The notes beneath the pieces are model-generated. The model searched no databases. It had not been told where the DNA came from and worked only from the letters and a program-made list of their open reading frames with translations. Below are positions 51,605 through 64,000 of a stretch of DNA of 64,000 bases, in pieces. The translations under genes and the position numbers were made by a program. The stretch comes from JBMNFB01 sp050949085. GTDB lineage: Bacteria; Bacillota; UBA994; UBA5500. Positions within the stretch are counted from its first letter, which is position 1. Every line of letters begins with the position of its first letter. The DNA lies in assembly GCA_050949085.1 (NCBI GenBank), contig JBMNFB010000009.1, forward strand, positions 394,878 to 458,877. Reading direction: 5' to 3'.

Positions 51605-54600
51605 CTAGGCTAGACCACACGCCTTAAGCCATGGGAGAATATGGGTTGCAAAGATCTTTTCAACCTTAGCCTCCATCGTATCGCCCGCCACTGAATCCGC
51701 TAGCTCAAGCAGCCAGTCGATCACCGGCAGAATCTCCTGAGCGTCCGGCTGCACTTCCAGCACTTTGCTGACCAGTTCTTCGAGCGCCAGGTCACTCAGA
51801 TTATCTATGGGGCTTTCTTTCGATTCCACTCCTGGGGTGAAGTAGCCCTTAAACTCGGCGAAGCACCCTCGTACAGAACCCTCTGTCAGTCCAGGCGCTA
51901 CATAGTACAGGTCTATATGCTCGCCTTTCCGTAGCCTCACGCTTTGTCCGTCATCCATATCCCCAATGATGGCACTCACGTCCTGAGTTCCATTCTTCAG
52001 GGCTGAATGAAGTGCCAAGGGTCTAACCAGCAGGGGTGCATCTTCGGAAAAGTCGATGCTAACTTCAGCGATCTCAAAAAACCCTGCTCCGGCCCGCAGC
52101 CGAACCTTTATCTCGTCTGTACCCGGATCTAACTGACTAAGATCCAAAAGAATGAGGAATTCCTCTAGTAAGGTAGATCCTCCAGCAATCTTGCCCTGAT
52201 AAACCCACTGCTCCCCATCCCAGAGGTCAACTTGTAGGCAGGCGAAATCAATTGCGTCTATGAGAGCCTGTGAATCCGCTGCTAGCAGGGCTTCTTGTAC
52301 CCACCAAATGTTCCTCGTTCCGTCCACAAGTTCGTCAAACCACTTCCCAATGCCATCCACGAGACCTGTAACCTTCGTGCGAATCAACAGCTTTGCCAAG
52401 TCTCCTGAATTCTCCGGTCTGTCAAAGGTTGCCTCATATGACACCACATACTGGCCTTGATCATGCATATTGGCAGGTGAAGTGACTAGCTGCCCCTCTA
52501 TTACCAGGTCCTGCAACCAGCTTCTTCCTGTCGCGTCGACGAACGACACGGGAAGCACCCTCTCGCCAATTGTATGTGGCACTCCGAACACATCGGCTTT
52601 AACCTCATTGACACCGTTGCCCGCCTCGCACTCGGCAATGTACAGGTTAAACCCATTCACGTAAGTCTCTGACTCCATCTCCTCAGTGATCCTGATATGG
52701 TATTTCCCTTCCACAGATTGTAACTTACTCAAGGTGCCATAGGAAATACCTTCGAATGCCTTGTTTATGGAATAGGGAACAGGCTCATGCTCAAGGTGGT
52801 ATTCCTCCCCGTCCGAGGAATAAACGAGTGGGCAACTCGAGCCGCCACCAACTGTGATAGTCGCGCGAGCAATCGTGTGATTTTCTTGTTCTGTGGCAGA
52901 TAACACTACGCTCCCAGAGTCACCTGCAGCGATGGTGTAAGTCGCTGTGGCTTTCCCATCATCACCGGTTATGACATGGAGCGAGCTCCAGGTACCGGCT
53001 CCACCACTGAACACAACTGTGACACCGGGAATTGGATTGCAATTGGGATCCTTGACAGTAGCCGTCACGGCTATTGTCTCACCAGATTTGCCGCTGCTCG
53101 GACGGGCAACCACAGCGATGGTCGACTCTCCCTCATGCCACAGGGTAACTTCCCGTGAATAGACAGTGGCTGAGTCCGCACTGCCCGCTGTATACTTGAT
53201 GTCATAGGTTGTGTCAGCCGATCCTGATATGGTCAAATCGCCAGTATCGCCCACTAACACCCTGCCGGCTATGCCACCATTCACCACCAGGGTGCCGTTG
53301 ACATTAAGAGTAGCCGCCGTTTCGCTACCATAGTCAAAGGTAGGCTGAACACGATAGTACTTTTCAGACGCCTCTGGATACTTGTTATAATCATCCAGAT
53401 GCTCATACGGATCAAACACGGTTAGCCGTCCGTCCTTTGTTACCGTCACAACAGCGCCCTGCTCTATGTTCATAGATGCTCCAGGCAAAAGCATTATCCA
53501 CGAGTTGACACTGATGTTGCTTCCTGCAGCAACATTGATCCTCCACGTACCATCAAAGGGCATATCCCTCCCATTGCTACTGGCAGTAAAACTGCCTACC
53601 TTGACACTCGCGTTGTTTATGCTTCCGCTCCCATGGAAGGTCAACGTAACTAGCCCTGTTCCTACATCATAGGTTTTTACCAGTTTGCCTTCTGTTAACT
53701 GAAGCAAGCCGGAAGTCGAATCAACTAGATTCAAGTCGCCGCTGTAATACCTGTTACTCGCGTAGGTCAGCGCGTTAGCTGTATACTGGGCTCCACTATG
53801 GATGGTTAGCTCTGCTTCAATGTTCGTAACGGTAAACTGGTCAAAGGGGAATACGCCGTCAAGATAGACAGTTGACGAGGCTGTGCCACCCCTGAAGCCC
53901 TTTATCCGCAAGGATTCATGTATGCGTGAACCTGACAATCCTTCCACTACACCTTCACCGTAGATGAAACCGATGGCGTTCAGCTCACCTCCGCTTTGCA
54001 CCGTTATCTTGCTGCCGTTCTGAAGATGTAGCTGAGCATAATTGCTGCCCGTGACATGCCCTTGGTATCTGGTACTTTGTGCAGCACGCATAGCATTGAC
54101 GGTTAGGGTGCCATTCACAATCAGCTCCGTACCGACAGGCACAGTTAGTTCAACATAGGCACTGTTTCGGGTGAGAGGCCCTCCCTGATTGCCATTACCA
54201 GGATTGTCTAGCCCTGTGCTATACGCTGAGCTATAAGGCAAGAGCAATGTAACATTTTTTTTCACAGTTGAATAACCGCTGTCGCTGTAGAGATCCAGGG
54301 CTATCGCGGCATCTGCGAATGAAGTGTTGTACTTGACGACAACAGTGTCTCCTGCCTTAGCTTGATACAGAGCGTCTTCTATGGTTAATAGCTCAGTACT
54401 GCCAGCACCTATGCTTACCGAACCGTACTTAAACACCACATATCCTGAGTAATCCTCCAGATTCTCGCTGTTGCTCGTGGCTTTCATGTAGACTTTGAAG
54501 GTCGTCCCGCCATTGCTGAGGTTAAAGGAAGTGAGTCCGGTACCGCCCTCTCTATCCCAAAACTCGAAAGTGAACTGATCGGTTACATCGAGGTCTCCGA

Positions 54601-57600
54601 CTCTTAGCGTGACTGACCCTATGTCAGACGACTTAACACTGTTGTCATCATAGTTCCTTCTGACAATGCCGAGACCTCCAACCGTCTCATCGCCAACAGA
54701 GGTAACCTTCGCCTTGGTGATCGTATAGGTGCCATTGCCCAGGCTAATATCGTAGTTCCGGTGCGCTGCGCTGATCGTGATCACATACTCGCCTGCAGAC
54801 TCGCCCCCTGCCTTTTCCAGCGTCACCTGCAGGCTACCCCGGTCACGATCATACAGCGTCCCCTCGACGACTTTGTACATCAGGTCAACCAGCGGTTCAC
54901 CGTACACGCTGGTCTTGTCTTCTGCAACGAGCTTCAACGGCGCCGGCTCGATCGTCAGCGTCGCCGTCATGTCCGGAATGAGCTCGTAGTTCTGAGCATC
55001 GCCGCTGAACTTGGCTGTCACTGTGTGAGTGCCAGCGTCAATCTGCTCGTTACCTTCGTAAGTGACACTCACCCCAGGCGGAAGGGTGCCCGCTATGGAC
55101 AGGCTCTTAGGAGTAGCGTCATACGTGAACTCGCCATCAGCAAGGCTGACGCCACTCATGTCGTATGTGGCCTTGGTGATCGTATAGGTGCCATTGCCCA
55201 GGCTAATATCGTAGTTCCGGTGCGCTGCGCTGATCGTGATCACATACTCGCCTGCAGACTCGCCCCCTGCCTTTTCCAGCGTCACCTGCAGGCTACCCCG
55301 GTCACGATCATACAGCGTCCCCTCGACGACTTTGTACGTCAGCCCCACCAGCTGCTCGCCGTATACGCTGGTCTTGTCGTCTGCAACGAGCGTCAACGGC
55401 GCCCGCTCGATCGTCAGCGTCGCCGTCATGTCCGGAATGAGCTCGTAGTTCTGAGCATCACCGCTGAACTTGGCTGTCACTGTGTAAGTGCCAGCGTCAA
55501 TCTGCCCGTTACCTTCGTAAGTGACACTCACCCCAGTCGGAAGGGTGCCCGCTATGGACAGGCTCTTAGGAGTAGCGTCATACGTGAACTCGCCATCAGC
55601 AAGGCTGACGCCACTCATGTCGTATGTGGCCTTGGTGATCGTATAGGTGCCATTGACCAGGGTAATATAGTAGTTCGGGTGCGCTGCGCTGATCGTGATC
55701 ACATACTCGCCTGCAGACTCGCCCCCTGCCTTTTCCAGCGTCACCTGCAGGCTACCCCGGTCACGAGCATACAGCGTCCCCTCGACGACTTTGTACGTCA
55801 GCCCCACCAGCTGCTCGCCGTATACGCTGGTCTTGTCGTCTGCAACGAGCGTCAACGGCGCCGGCTCGATCGTCAGCGTCGCCGTCATGTCCGGAATGAG
55901 CTCGTAGTTCTGAGCATCACCGCTGAACTTGGCTGTCACTGTGTAAGTGCCAGCGTCAATCTGCCCGTTACCTTCGTAAGTGACACTCACCCCAGTCGGA
56001 AGGGTGCCCGCTATGGACAGGCTCTTAGGAGTAGCGTCATACGTGAACTCGCCATCAGCAAGGCTGACGCCACTCATGTCGTATGTGGCCTTGGTGATCG
56101 TATAGGTGCCATTGCCCAGGCTAATATCGTAGTTCGGGTGCGCTGCGCTGATCGTGATCACATACTCGCCTGCAGACTCGCCCCCTGCCTTTTCCAGCGT
56201 CACCTGCAGGCTACCCCGGTCACGATCATACAGCGTCCCCTCGACGACTTTGTACGTCAGCCCCACCAGCTGCTCGCCGTATACGCTGGTCTTGTCGTCT
56301 GCAACGAGCGTCAACGGCGCCGGCTTGATCGTCAGCGTCGCCGTCATGTCCGGAATGAGCTCGTAGTTCTGAGCATCACCGCTGAACTTGGCTGTCACTG
56401 TGTAAGTGCCAGCGTCAATCTGCCCGTTACCTTCGTAAGTGACACTCACCCCAGTCGGAAGGGTGCCCGCTATGGACAGGCTCTTAGGAGTAGCGTCATA
56501 CGTGAACTCGCCATCAGCAAGGCTGACGCCACTCATGTCGTATGTGGCCTTGGTGATCGTATAGGTGCCATTGACCAGGCTAATATCGTAGTTCCGGTGC
56601 GCTGCGCTGATCGTGATCACATACTCGCCTGCAGACTCGCCCCCTGCCTTTTCCAGCGTCACCTGCAGGCTACCCTGGTCACGCTCATAAAGCGTTCCTT
56701 CAACCCGGTACGTGAGTTCAGCAAGCCCCTTACCATACACGCTGGTCTTGTCTTCTGCAACGAGCGTCAACGGCGCCGGCTCGATCGTCAGCGTCGCCGT
56801 CATGTCCGGAATGGGCTCGTAGTTCTGAGCATCGCCGCTGAACTTGGCTGTCACTGTGTAAGTGCCAGCGTCAATCTGCCCGTTACCTTCGTAAGTGACA
56901 CTCACCCCAGTCGGAAGGGTGCCCGCTATGGACAGGCTCTTAGGAGTAGCGTCATACGTGAACTCGCCATCAGCAAGGCTGACGCCACTCATGTCGTATG
57001 TGGCCTTGGTGATCGTATAGGTGCCATTGCCCAGGCTAATATCGTAGTTCCGGTGCGCTGCGCTGATCGTGATCACATACTCGCCTGCAGACTCGCCCCC
57101 TGCCTTTTCCAGCGTCACCTGCAGGCTACCCTGGTCACGCTCATAAAGCGTTCCTTCAACCCGGTACGTGAGTTCAGCAAGCCCCTTACCATACACGCTG
57201 GTCTTGTCTTCTGCAACGAGCGTCAACGGCGCCGGCTCGATCGTCAGCGTCGCCGTCATGTCCGGAATGGGCTCGTAGTTCTGAGCATCGCCGCTGAACT
57301 TGGCTGTCACTGTGTAAGTGCCAGCGTCAATCTGCCCGTTACCTTCGTAAGTGACACTCACCCCAGTCGGAAGGGTGCCCGCTATGGACAGGCTCTTAGG
57401 AGTAGCGTCATACGTGAACTCGCCATCAGCAAGGCTGACGCCACTCATGTCGTATGTGGCCTTGGTGATCGTATAGGTGCCATTGCCCAGGCTAATATCG
57501 TAGTTCCGGTGCGCTGCGCTGATCGTGATCACATACTCGCCTGCAGACTCGCCCCCTGCCTTTTCCAGCGTCACCTGCAGGCTACCCTGGTCACGCTCAT

Positions 57601-60600
57601 AAAGCGTTCCTTCAACCCGGTACGTGAGTTCAGCAAGCCCCTTACCATACACGCTGGTCTTGTCTTCTGCAACGAGCGTCAACGGCGCCGGCTCGATCGT
57701 CAGCGTCGCCGTCATGTCCGGAATGGGCTCGTAGTTCTGAGCATCGCCGCTGAACTTGGCTGTCACTGTGTAAGTGCCAGCGTCAATCTGCCCGTTACCT
57801 TCGTAAGTGACACTCACCCCAGTCGGAAGGGTGCCCGCTATGGACAGGCTCTTAGGAGTAGCGTCATACGTGAACTCGCCATCAGCAAGGCTGACGCCAC
57901 TCATGTCGTATGTGGCCTTGGTGATCGTATAGGTGCCATTGACCAGGGTAATATAGTAGTTCGGGTGCGCTGCGCTGATCGTGATCACATACTCGCCTGC
58001 AGACTCGTCCCCTGCCTTTTCCAGCGTCACCTGCAGGCTACCCTGGTCACGCTCATAAAGCGTTCCTTCAACCCGGTACTTGAGTTCAGCAAGCCCCTTA
58101 CCATACACGCTGGTCTTGTCTTCTGCAACGAGCGTCAACGGCGCCGGCTCGATCGTCAGCGTCGCCGTCATGTCCGGAATGGGCTTGTAGTTCTGAGCAT
58201 CGCCGCTGAACTTGGCTGTCACTGTGTAAGTGCCAGCGTCAATCTGCCCGTTACCTTCGTAAGTGACACTCACCCCAGTCGGAAGGGTGCCCGCTATGGA
58301 CAGGCTCTTAGGAGTAGCGTCATACGTGAACTCGCCATCAGCAAGGCTGACGCCACTCATGTCGTATGTGGCCTTGGTGATCGTATAGGTGCCATTGACC
58401 AGGGTAATATAGTAGTTCGGGTGCGCTGCGCTGATCGTGATCACATACTCGCCTGCAGACTCGTCCCCTGCCTTTTCCAGCGTCACCTGCAGGCTACCCT
58501 GGTCACGCTCATAAAGCGTTCCTTCAACCCGGTACTTGAGTTCAGCAAGCCCCTTACCATACACGCTGGTCTTGTCTTCTGCAACGAGCGTCAACGGCGC
58601 CGGCTCGATCGTCAGCGTCGCCTTCATGTCCGGAATGGGCTCGTAGTTCTGAGCATCGCCGCTGAACTTGGCTGTCACTGTGTAAGTGCCAGCGTCAATC
58701 TGCCCGTTACCTTCGTAAGTGACACTCACCCCAGTCGGAAGGGTGCCCGCTATGGACAGGCTCTTAGGAGTAGCGTCATACGTGAACTCGCCATCAGCAA
58801 GGCTGACGCCACTCATGTCGTATGTGGCCTTGGTGATCGTATAGGTGCCATTGCCCAGGCTAATATCGTAGTTCCGGTGCGCTGCGCTGATCGTGATCAC
58901 ATACTCGCCTGCAGACTCGCCTTCTGCCTTTTCCAGCGTCACCTGCAGACTACCCTGGTCACGCTCATAAAGCGTCCCCTCGACGACTTTGTACGTCAGC
59001 CCCACCAGCTGCTCGCCGTATACGCTGGTCTTGTCTTCTGCAACGAGCGTCAACGGCGCCGGCTCGATCGTCAGCGTCGCCGTCATGTCCGGAATGGGCT
59101 CGTAGTTCTGAGCATCGCCGCTGAACTTGGCTGTCACTGTGTAAGTGCCAGCGTCAATCTGCCCGTTACCTTCGTAAGTGACACTCACCCCAGTCGGAAG
59201 GGTGCCCGCTATGGACAGGCTCTTAGGAGTAGCGTCATACGTGAACTCGCCATCAGCAAGGCTGACGCCACTCATGTCGTATGTGGCCTTGGTGATCGTA
59301 TAGGTGCCATTGCCCAGGCTAATATCGTAGTTCCGGTGCGCTGCGCTGATCGTGATCACATACTCGCCTGCAGACTCGCCCCCTGCCTTTTCCAGCGTCA
59401 CCTGCAGACTGTCACGCTCATAAAGCGTTCCTTCAACCCGGTACGTGAGTTCAGCAAGCCCCTTACCATACACGCTGGTCTTGTCTTCTGCAACGAGCGT
59501 CAACGGCGCCGGCTCGATCGTCAGCGTCGCCGTCATGTCCGGAATGGGCTCGTAGTTCTGAGCATCGCCGCTGAACTTGGCTGTCACTGTGTAAGTGCCA
59601 GCGTCAATCTGCCCGTTACCTTCGTAAGTGACACTCACCCCAGTCGGAAGGGTGCCCGCTATGGACAGGCTCTTAGGAGTAGCGTCATACGTGAACTCGC
59701 CATCAGCAAGGCTGACGCCACTCATGTCGTATGTGGCCTTGGTGATCGTATAGGTGCCATTGCCCAGGCTAATATCGTAGTTCGGGTGCGCTGCGCTGAT
59801 CGTGATCACATACTCGCCTGCAGACTCGCCCCCTGCCTTTTCCAGCGTCACCTGCAGGCTACCCTGGTCACGCTCATAAAGCGTTCCTTCAACCCGGTAC
59901 GTGAGTTCAGCAAGCCCCTTACCATACACGCTGGTCTTGTCTTCTGCAACGAGCGTCAACGGCGCCGGCTCGATCGTCAGCGTCGCCGTCATGTCCGGAA
60001 TGGGCTCGTAGTTCTGAGCATCGCCGCTGAACTTGGCTGTCACTGTGTAAGTGCCAGCGTCAATCTGCCCGTTACCTTCGTAAGTGACACTCACCCCAGT
60101 CGGAAGGGTGCCCGCTATGGACAGGCTCTTAGGAGTAGCGTCATACGTGAACTCGCCATCAGCAAGGCTGACGCCACTCATGTCGTATGTGGCCTTGGTG
60201 ATCGTATAGGTGCCATTGCCCAGGCTAATATCGTAGTTCCGGTGCGCTGCGCTGATCGTGATCACATACTCGCCTGCAGACTCGCCCCCTGCCTTTTCCA
60301 GCGTCACCTGCAGGCTACCCTGGTCACGCTCATAAAGCGTTCCTTCAACCCGGTACGTGAGTTCAGCAAGCCCCTTACCATACACGCTGGTCTTGTCTTC
60401 TGCAACGAGCTTCAACGGCGCCCGCTTGATCGTCAGCGTCGCCGTCATGTCCGGAATGGGCTCGTAGTTCTGAGCATCGCCGCTGAACTTGGCTGTCACT
60501 GTGTAAGTGCCAGCGTCAATCTGCCCGTTACCTTCGTAAGTGACACTCACCCCAGTCGGAAGGGTGCCCGCTATGGACAGGCTCTTAGGAGTAGCGTCAT

Positions 60601-63600
60601 ACGTGAACTCGCCATCAGCAAGGCTGACGCCACTCATGTCGTATGTGGCCTTGGTGATCGTATAGGTGCCATTGACCAGGCTAATATCGTAGTTCCGGTG
60701 CGCTGCGCTGATCGTGATCACATACTCGCCTGCAGACTCGCCCCCTGCCTTTTCCAGCGTCACCTGCAGGCTACCCCGGTCACGAGCATACAGCGTCCCC
60801 TCGACGACTTTGTACGTCAGGCCAACCAGCGGTTCACCGTACACGCTGGTCGTGTCGTCTGCAACGAGCGTCAACGGCGCCGGCTCGATCGTCAGCGTCG
60901 CCGTCATGTCCGGAATGGGCTCGTAGTTCTGAGCATCGCCGCTGAACTTGGCTGTCACTGTGTAAGTGCCAGCGTCAATCTGCTCGTTACCTTCGTAAGT
61001 GACACTCACCCCAGTCGGAAGGGTGCCCGCTATGGACAGGCTCTTAGGAGTAGCGTCATACGTGAACTCGCCATCAGCAAGGCTGACGCCACTCATGTCG
61101 TATGTGGCCTTGGTGATCGTATAGGTGCCATTGACCAGGGTAATATAGTAGTTCGGGTGCGCTGCGCTGATCGTGATCACATACTCGCCTGCAGACTCGC
61201 CCCCTGCCTTTTCCAGCGTCACCTGCAGGCTACCCCGGTCACGAGCATACAGCGTCCCCTCGACGACTTTGTACGTCAGGCCAACCAGCGGTTCACCGTA
61301 CACGCTGGTCGTGTCGTCTGCAACGAGCTTCAACGGCGCCGGCTCGATCGTCAGCGTCGCCTTCATGTCCGGAATGGGCTCGTAGTTCCCATCACCTATG
61401 AACTTGGCTGTAACTGTGTAACTGCCAGCGTCAATCTGCTCGTTACCTTCGTAAGTGACACTCACCCCAGTCGGAAGGGTGCCCGCTATGGACAGGCTCT
61501 TAGGAGTAGCGTCATACGTGAACTCGCCATCAGCAAGGCTGACGCCACTCATGTCGTATGTGGCCTTGGTGATCGTATAGGTGCCATTGCCCAGGCTAAT
61601 ATCGTAGTTCCGGTGCGCTGCGCTGATCGTGATCACATACTCGCCTGCAGACTCGCCCCCTGCCTTTTCCAGCGTCACCTGCAGGCTACCCTGGTCACGC
61701 TCATAAAGCGTTCCTTCAACCCGGTACGTGAGTTCAGCAAGCCCCTTACCATACACGCTGGTCTTGTCTTCTGCAACGAGCGTCAACGGCGCCGGCTCGA
61801 TCGTCAGCGGCGCCGTCATGTCCGGAATGGGCTCGTAGTTCTGAGCATCGCCGCTGAACTTGGCTGTCACTGTGTAAGTGCCAGCGTCAATCTGCCCGTT
61901 ACCTTCGTAAGTGACACTCACCCCAGTCGGAAGGGTGCCCGCTATGGACAGGCTCTTAGGAGTAGCGTCATACGTGAACTCGCCATCAGCAAGGCTGACG
62001 CCACTCATGTCGTATGTGGCCTTGGTGATCGTATAGGTGCCATTGACCAGGGTAATAGCGTAGTTCTGATGCTCTGCGCTGATCGTGATCACATACTCGC
62101 CTGCAGACTCGCCCTCTTCCTTTTTCAGCGTCACCTGCAGACTGTCACGATCATACAGCGTCCCTTCAATCCTATACGTCAGCCCCACAAGCTGCTCGCC
62201 ATACACGCTGGTCTTGTCTTCTGCAACGAGCGTCAACGGCGCCGGCTTGATCGTCAGCGTCGCCGTCATGTCCGGAATGGGCTCGTAGTTCCGAGCATCG
62301 CCGCTGAACTTGGCTGTAACTGTGTATGTGCCAGCGTCAATCTGCCCGTTACCTTCATAGCTGACCTCCACCCCAGTAGGAAGGGTGCCAGCTATGAACA
62401 GGCTCTTAGGAGTAGCGTCATACGTGAACTCGCCATCAGCAAGGCTGACGCCACTCATGTCGTATGTGGCCTTGGTGATCGTATAGGTGCCATTGACCAG
62501 GGTAATAGCGTAGTTCTGATGCTCTGCGCTGATCGTGATCACATACTCGCCTGCAGACTCGCCCTCTTCCTTTTTCAGCGTCACCTGCAGACTGTCACGA
62601 TCATACAGCGTCCCTTCAATCCTATACGTCAGCCCCACAAGCTGCTCGCCATACACGCTGGTCTTGTCTTCTGCAACGAGCGTCAACGGCGCCGGCTTGA
62701 TCGTCAGCGTCGCCGTCATGTCCGGAATGGGCTCGTAGTTCCGAGCATCGCCGCTGAACTTGGCTGTAACTGTGTATGTGCCAGCGTCAATCTGCCCGTT
62801 ACCTTCATAGCTGACCTCCACCCCAGTAGGAAGGGTGCCAGCTATGAACAGGCTCTTAGGAGTAGCGTCATACGTGAACTCGCCATCAGCAAGGCTGACG
62901 CCACTCATGTCGTATGTGGCCTTGGTGATCGTATAGGTGCCATTGACCAGGGTAATAGCGTAGTTCTGATGCTCTGCGCTGATCGTGATCACATACTCGC
63001 CTGCAGACTCGCCCTCTTCCTTTTTCAGCGTCACCTGCAGACTGTCACGATCATACAGCGTCCCTTCAATCCTATACGTCAGCCCCACAAGCTGCTCGCC
63101 ATACACGCTGGTCTTGTCTTCTGCAACGAGCGTCAACGGCGCCGGCTTGATCGTCAGCGTCGCCGTCATGTCCGGAATGGGCTCGTAGTTCCGAGCATCG
63201 CCGCTGAACTTGGCTGTAACTGTGTATGTGCCAGCGTCAATCTGCCCGTTACCTTCATAGCTGACCTCCACCCCAGTAGGAAGGGTGCCAGCTATGAACA
63301 GGCTCTTAGGAGTAGCGTCATACGTGAACTCGCCATCAGCAAGGCTGACGCCACTCATGTCGTATGTGGCCTTGGTGATCGTATAGGTGCCATTGACCAG
63401 GGTAATAGCGTAGTTCTGATGCTCTGCGCTGATCGTGATCACATACTCGCCTGCAGACTCGCCCTCTTCCTTTTTCAGCGTCACCTGCAGACTGTCACGA
63501 TCATACAGCGTCCCTTCAATCCTATACGTCAGCCCCACAAGCTGCTCGCCATACACGCTGGTCTTGTCTTCTGCAACGAGCGTCAACGGCGCCGGCTTGA

Positions 63601-64000
63601 TCGTCAGCGTCGCCGTCATGTCCGGAATGGGCTCGTAGTTCCGAGCATCGCCGCTGAACTTGGCTGTAACTGTGTATGTGCCAGCGTCAATCTGCCCGTT
63701 ACCTTCATAGCTGACCTCCACCCCAGTAGGAAGGGTGCCAGCTATGAACAGGCTCTTAGGAGTAGCGTCATACGTGAACTCGCCATCAGCAAGGCTGACG
63801 CCACTCATGTCGTATGTGGCCTTGGTGATCGTATAGGTGCCATTGACCAGGGTAATAGCGTAGTTCTGATGCTCTGCGCTGATCGTGATCACATACTCGC
63901 CTGCAGACTCGCCCCCTGCCTTTTCCAGCGTCACCTGCAGGCTACCCCGGTCACGCTCATAAAACGTTCCTTCAACCGGTACGTGAGTTCAGCAAGCCCC
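51605..64000 (-). CDS. giant MBG-repeat surface protein (C-terminal 4.1 kilo-residues; N-terminus outside window)
   Basis: At least 4109 residues are in frame. From the window edge inward come 20 copies of a two-domain Ig-like repeat of 150-153 residues: the first half has TYDMSGVSLADGEFTYDATP and GQIDAGTYTVTAKFSGDA, the second LVAEDKTSVYG and SAGEYVITISAAH...NGTYTITK, the MBG signature. A beta-strand-rich, beta-helix-like region then follows (about 3090-3600, with LHLQNGSKITVQSGGELNAI). Next is a Big_1-type Ig domain (SGKSGETIAVTATVKDPNCN, TGDDGKATATYTI). The end is a domain beginning CPLVYSSDGEEYHLEHEP and TYVNGFNLYIAE, like C-terminal domains of other large exported proteins. Adhesion or cell-wall structure is likely (inference). 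At 63976 a base is missing relative to all other copies, breaking the frame at the edge. Confidence 0.88.
54715..64000 (-). repeat. tandem coding repeats of 450-459 bp (20 copies visible)
   Basis: The mark TCGTATGTGG recurs at 55161, 55620, 56079, 56538, 56994, 57450, 57906, 58362, 58818, 59277, 59727, 60183, 60639, 61098, 61554, 62010, 62460, 62910, 63360 and 63810. Periods are 459, 456 or 450. The size classes come from in-frame variants (TLYDRDRGS, TLYERDQGS or TLYDRDS; extra Val in KVVEG). Each copy codes for one pair of Ig-like domains. Confidence 0.97.
62041..63840 (-). repeat. four identical 450-bp repeat copies
   Basis: Copies starting at 62041, 62491, 62941 and 63391 show no base difference that I can find. 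The older copies further in differ at many positions (for example GVEVSYEG versus GVSVTYEG, KKEEGES versus EKAGGES). This indicates very recent amplification at the N-terminal side. Confidence 0.9.

Noticed and set aside
54777..63638. Series of 67-70-residue plus-strand frames at 450-459-bp intervals
   Set aside because: They are antisense copies of the MBG repeat and recur only because the repeat does.

Overview
This window comes from a low-GC-type Gram-positive (Firmicutes/Clostridia), most likely a spore-forming anaerobe of the Peptococcaceae/Syntrophomonadales kind. Supporting signs are: the ctsR-mcsA-mcsB-clpC-radA-disA block; sigH followed by a tRNA-tuf-rpmG-secE-nusG-rplKAJL run; three T-box leaders; SD-led genes with many GTG/TTG starts; and an EF-Tu with a short cysteine-rich insertion that I associate with Peptococcaceae. 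The genus cannot be fixed from sequence alone.

Layout. 1-700: a methionine-type T-box leader leaving the window to the left, and a convergent AbrB-like regulator. 750-20300 (minus strand): ribosomal proteins L7/L12, L10, L1, L11, then NusG, SecE, L33, EF-Tu (frameshifted), a Thr/fMet/fMet/Gly/Tyr tRNA cluster, SigH, RlmB, ThyX, MrnC, IspF, IspD, PIN-TRAM protein, CarD, DisA, RadA, ClpC, McsB, McsA and CtsR. 20500-25500: a small unknown gene beside a CtsR operator, an EF-G paralogue, IMP dehydrogenase and an FMN-split-barrel protein. 25700-32250: one 16S-23S-5S operon (minus strand) loaded with insertions. 32300-45850: GreA, an unknown protein, DusB, tRNA-Pro, MurB, an M24 peptidase, a two-component system, a Nudix hydrolase, ArgRS with its T-box, a GDT1-type transporter, LemA, a TPM protein and a YprB-type nuclease. 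46000-49400 (plus strand): a hairpin array, MurC, and an archaeal-type AspRS under an Asp T-box. 49480-64000: a decayed S-layer-homology gene and the C-terminal 4.1 kilo-residues of a giant MBG-repeat surface protein.

Two features deserve most attention. First, the rRNA operon contains at least three inverted-repeat-bounded intervening sequences in 23S (helices about 45, 68 and 98) and a 150-bp expansion in the 16S V1 helix. One 23S insert carries an intact GIY-YIG nuclease ORF, another the remnant of a four-helix-bundle intervening-sequence protein. Several insert and spacer hairpins have arms built of 7-bp repeats. Second, a family of 68-70-bp units, each made of two different hairpins, forms tandem arrays that run directly into the Shine-Dalgarno sequences of disA (c-di-AMP synthase) and murC. 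A sequence-distinct set with the same 70-bp layout lies between duplicated initiator tRNA genes and in the 16S-23S spacer.

Starts given here follow the best ribosome-binding site rather than the longest reading frame. Helix numbers in the rRNAs are assigned from conserved flanking sequence recalled from E. coli and Bacillus, not from an alignment.
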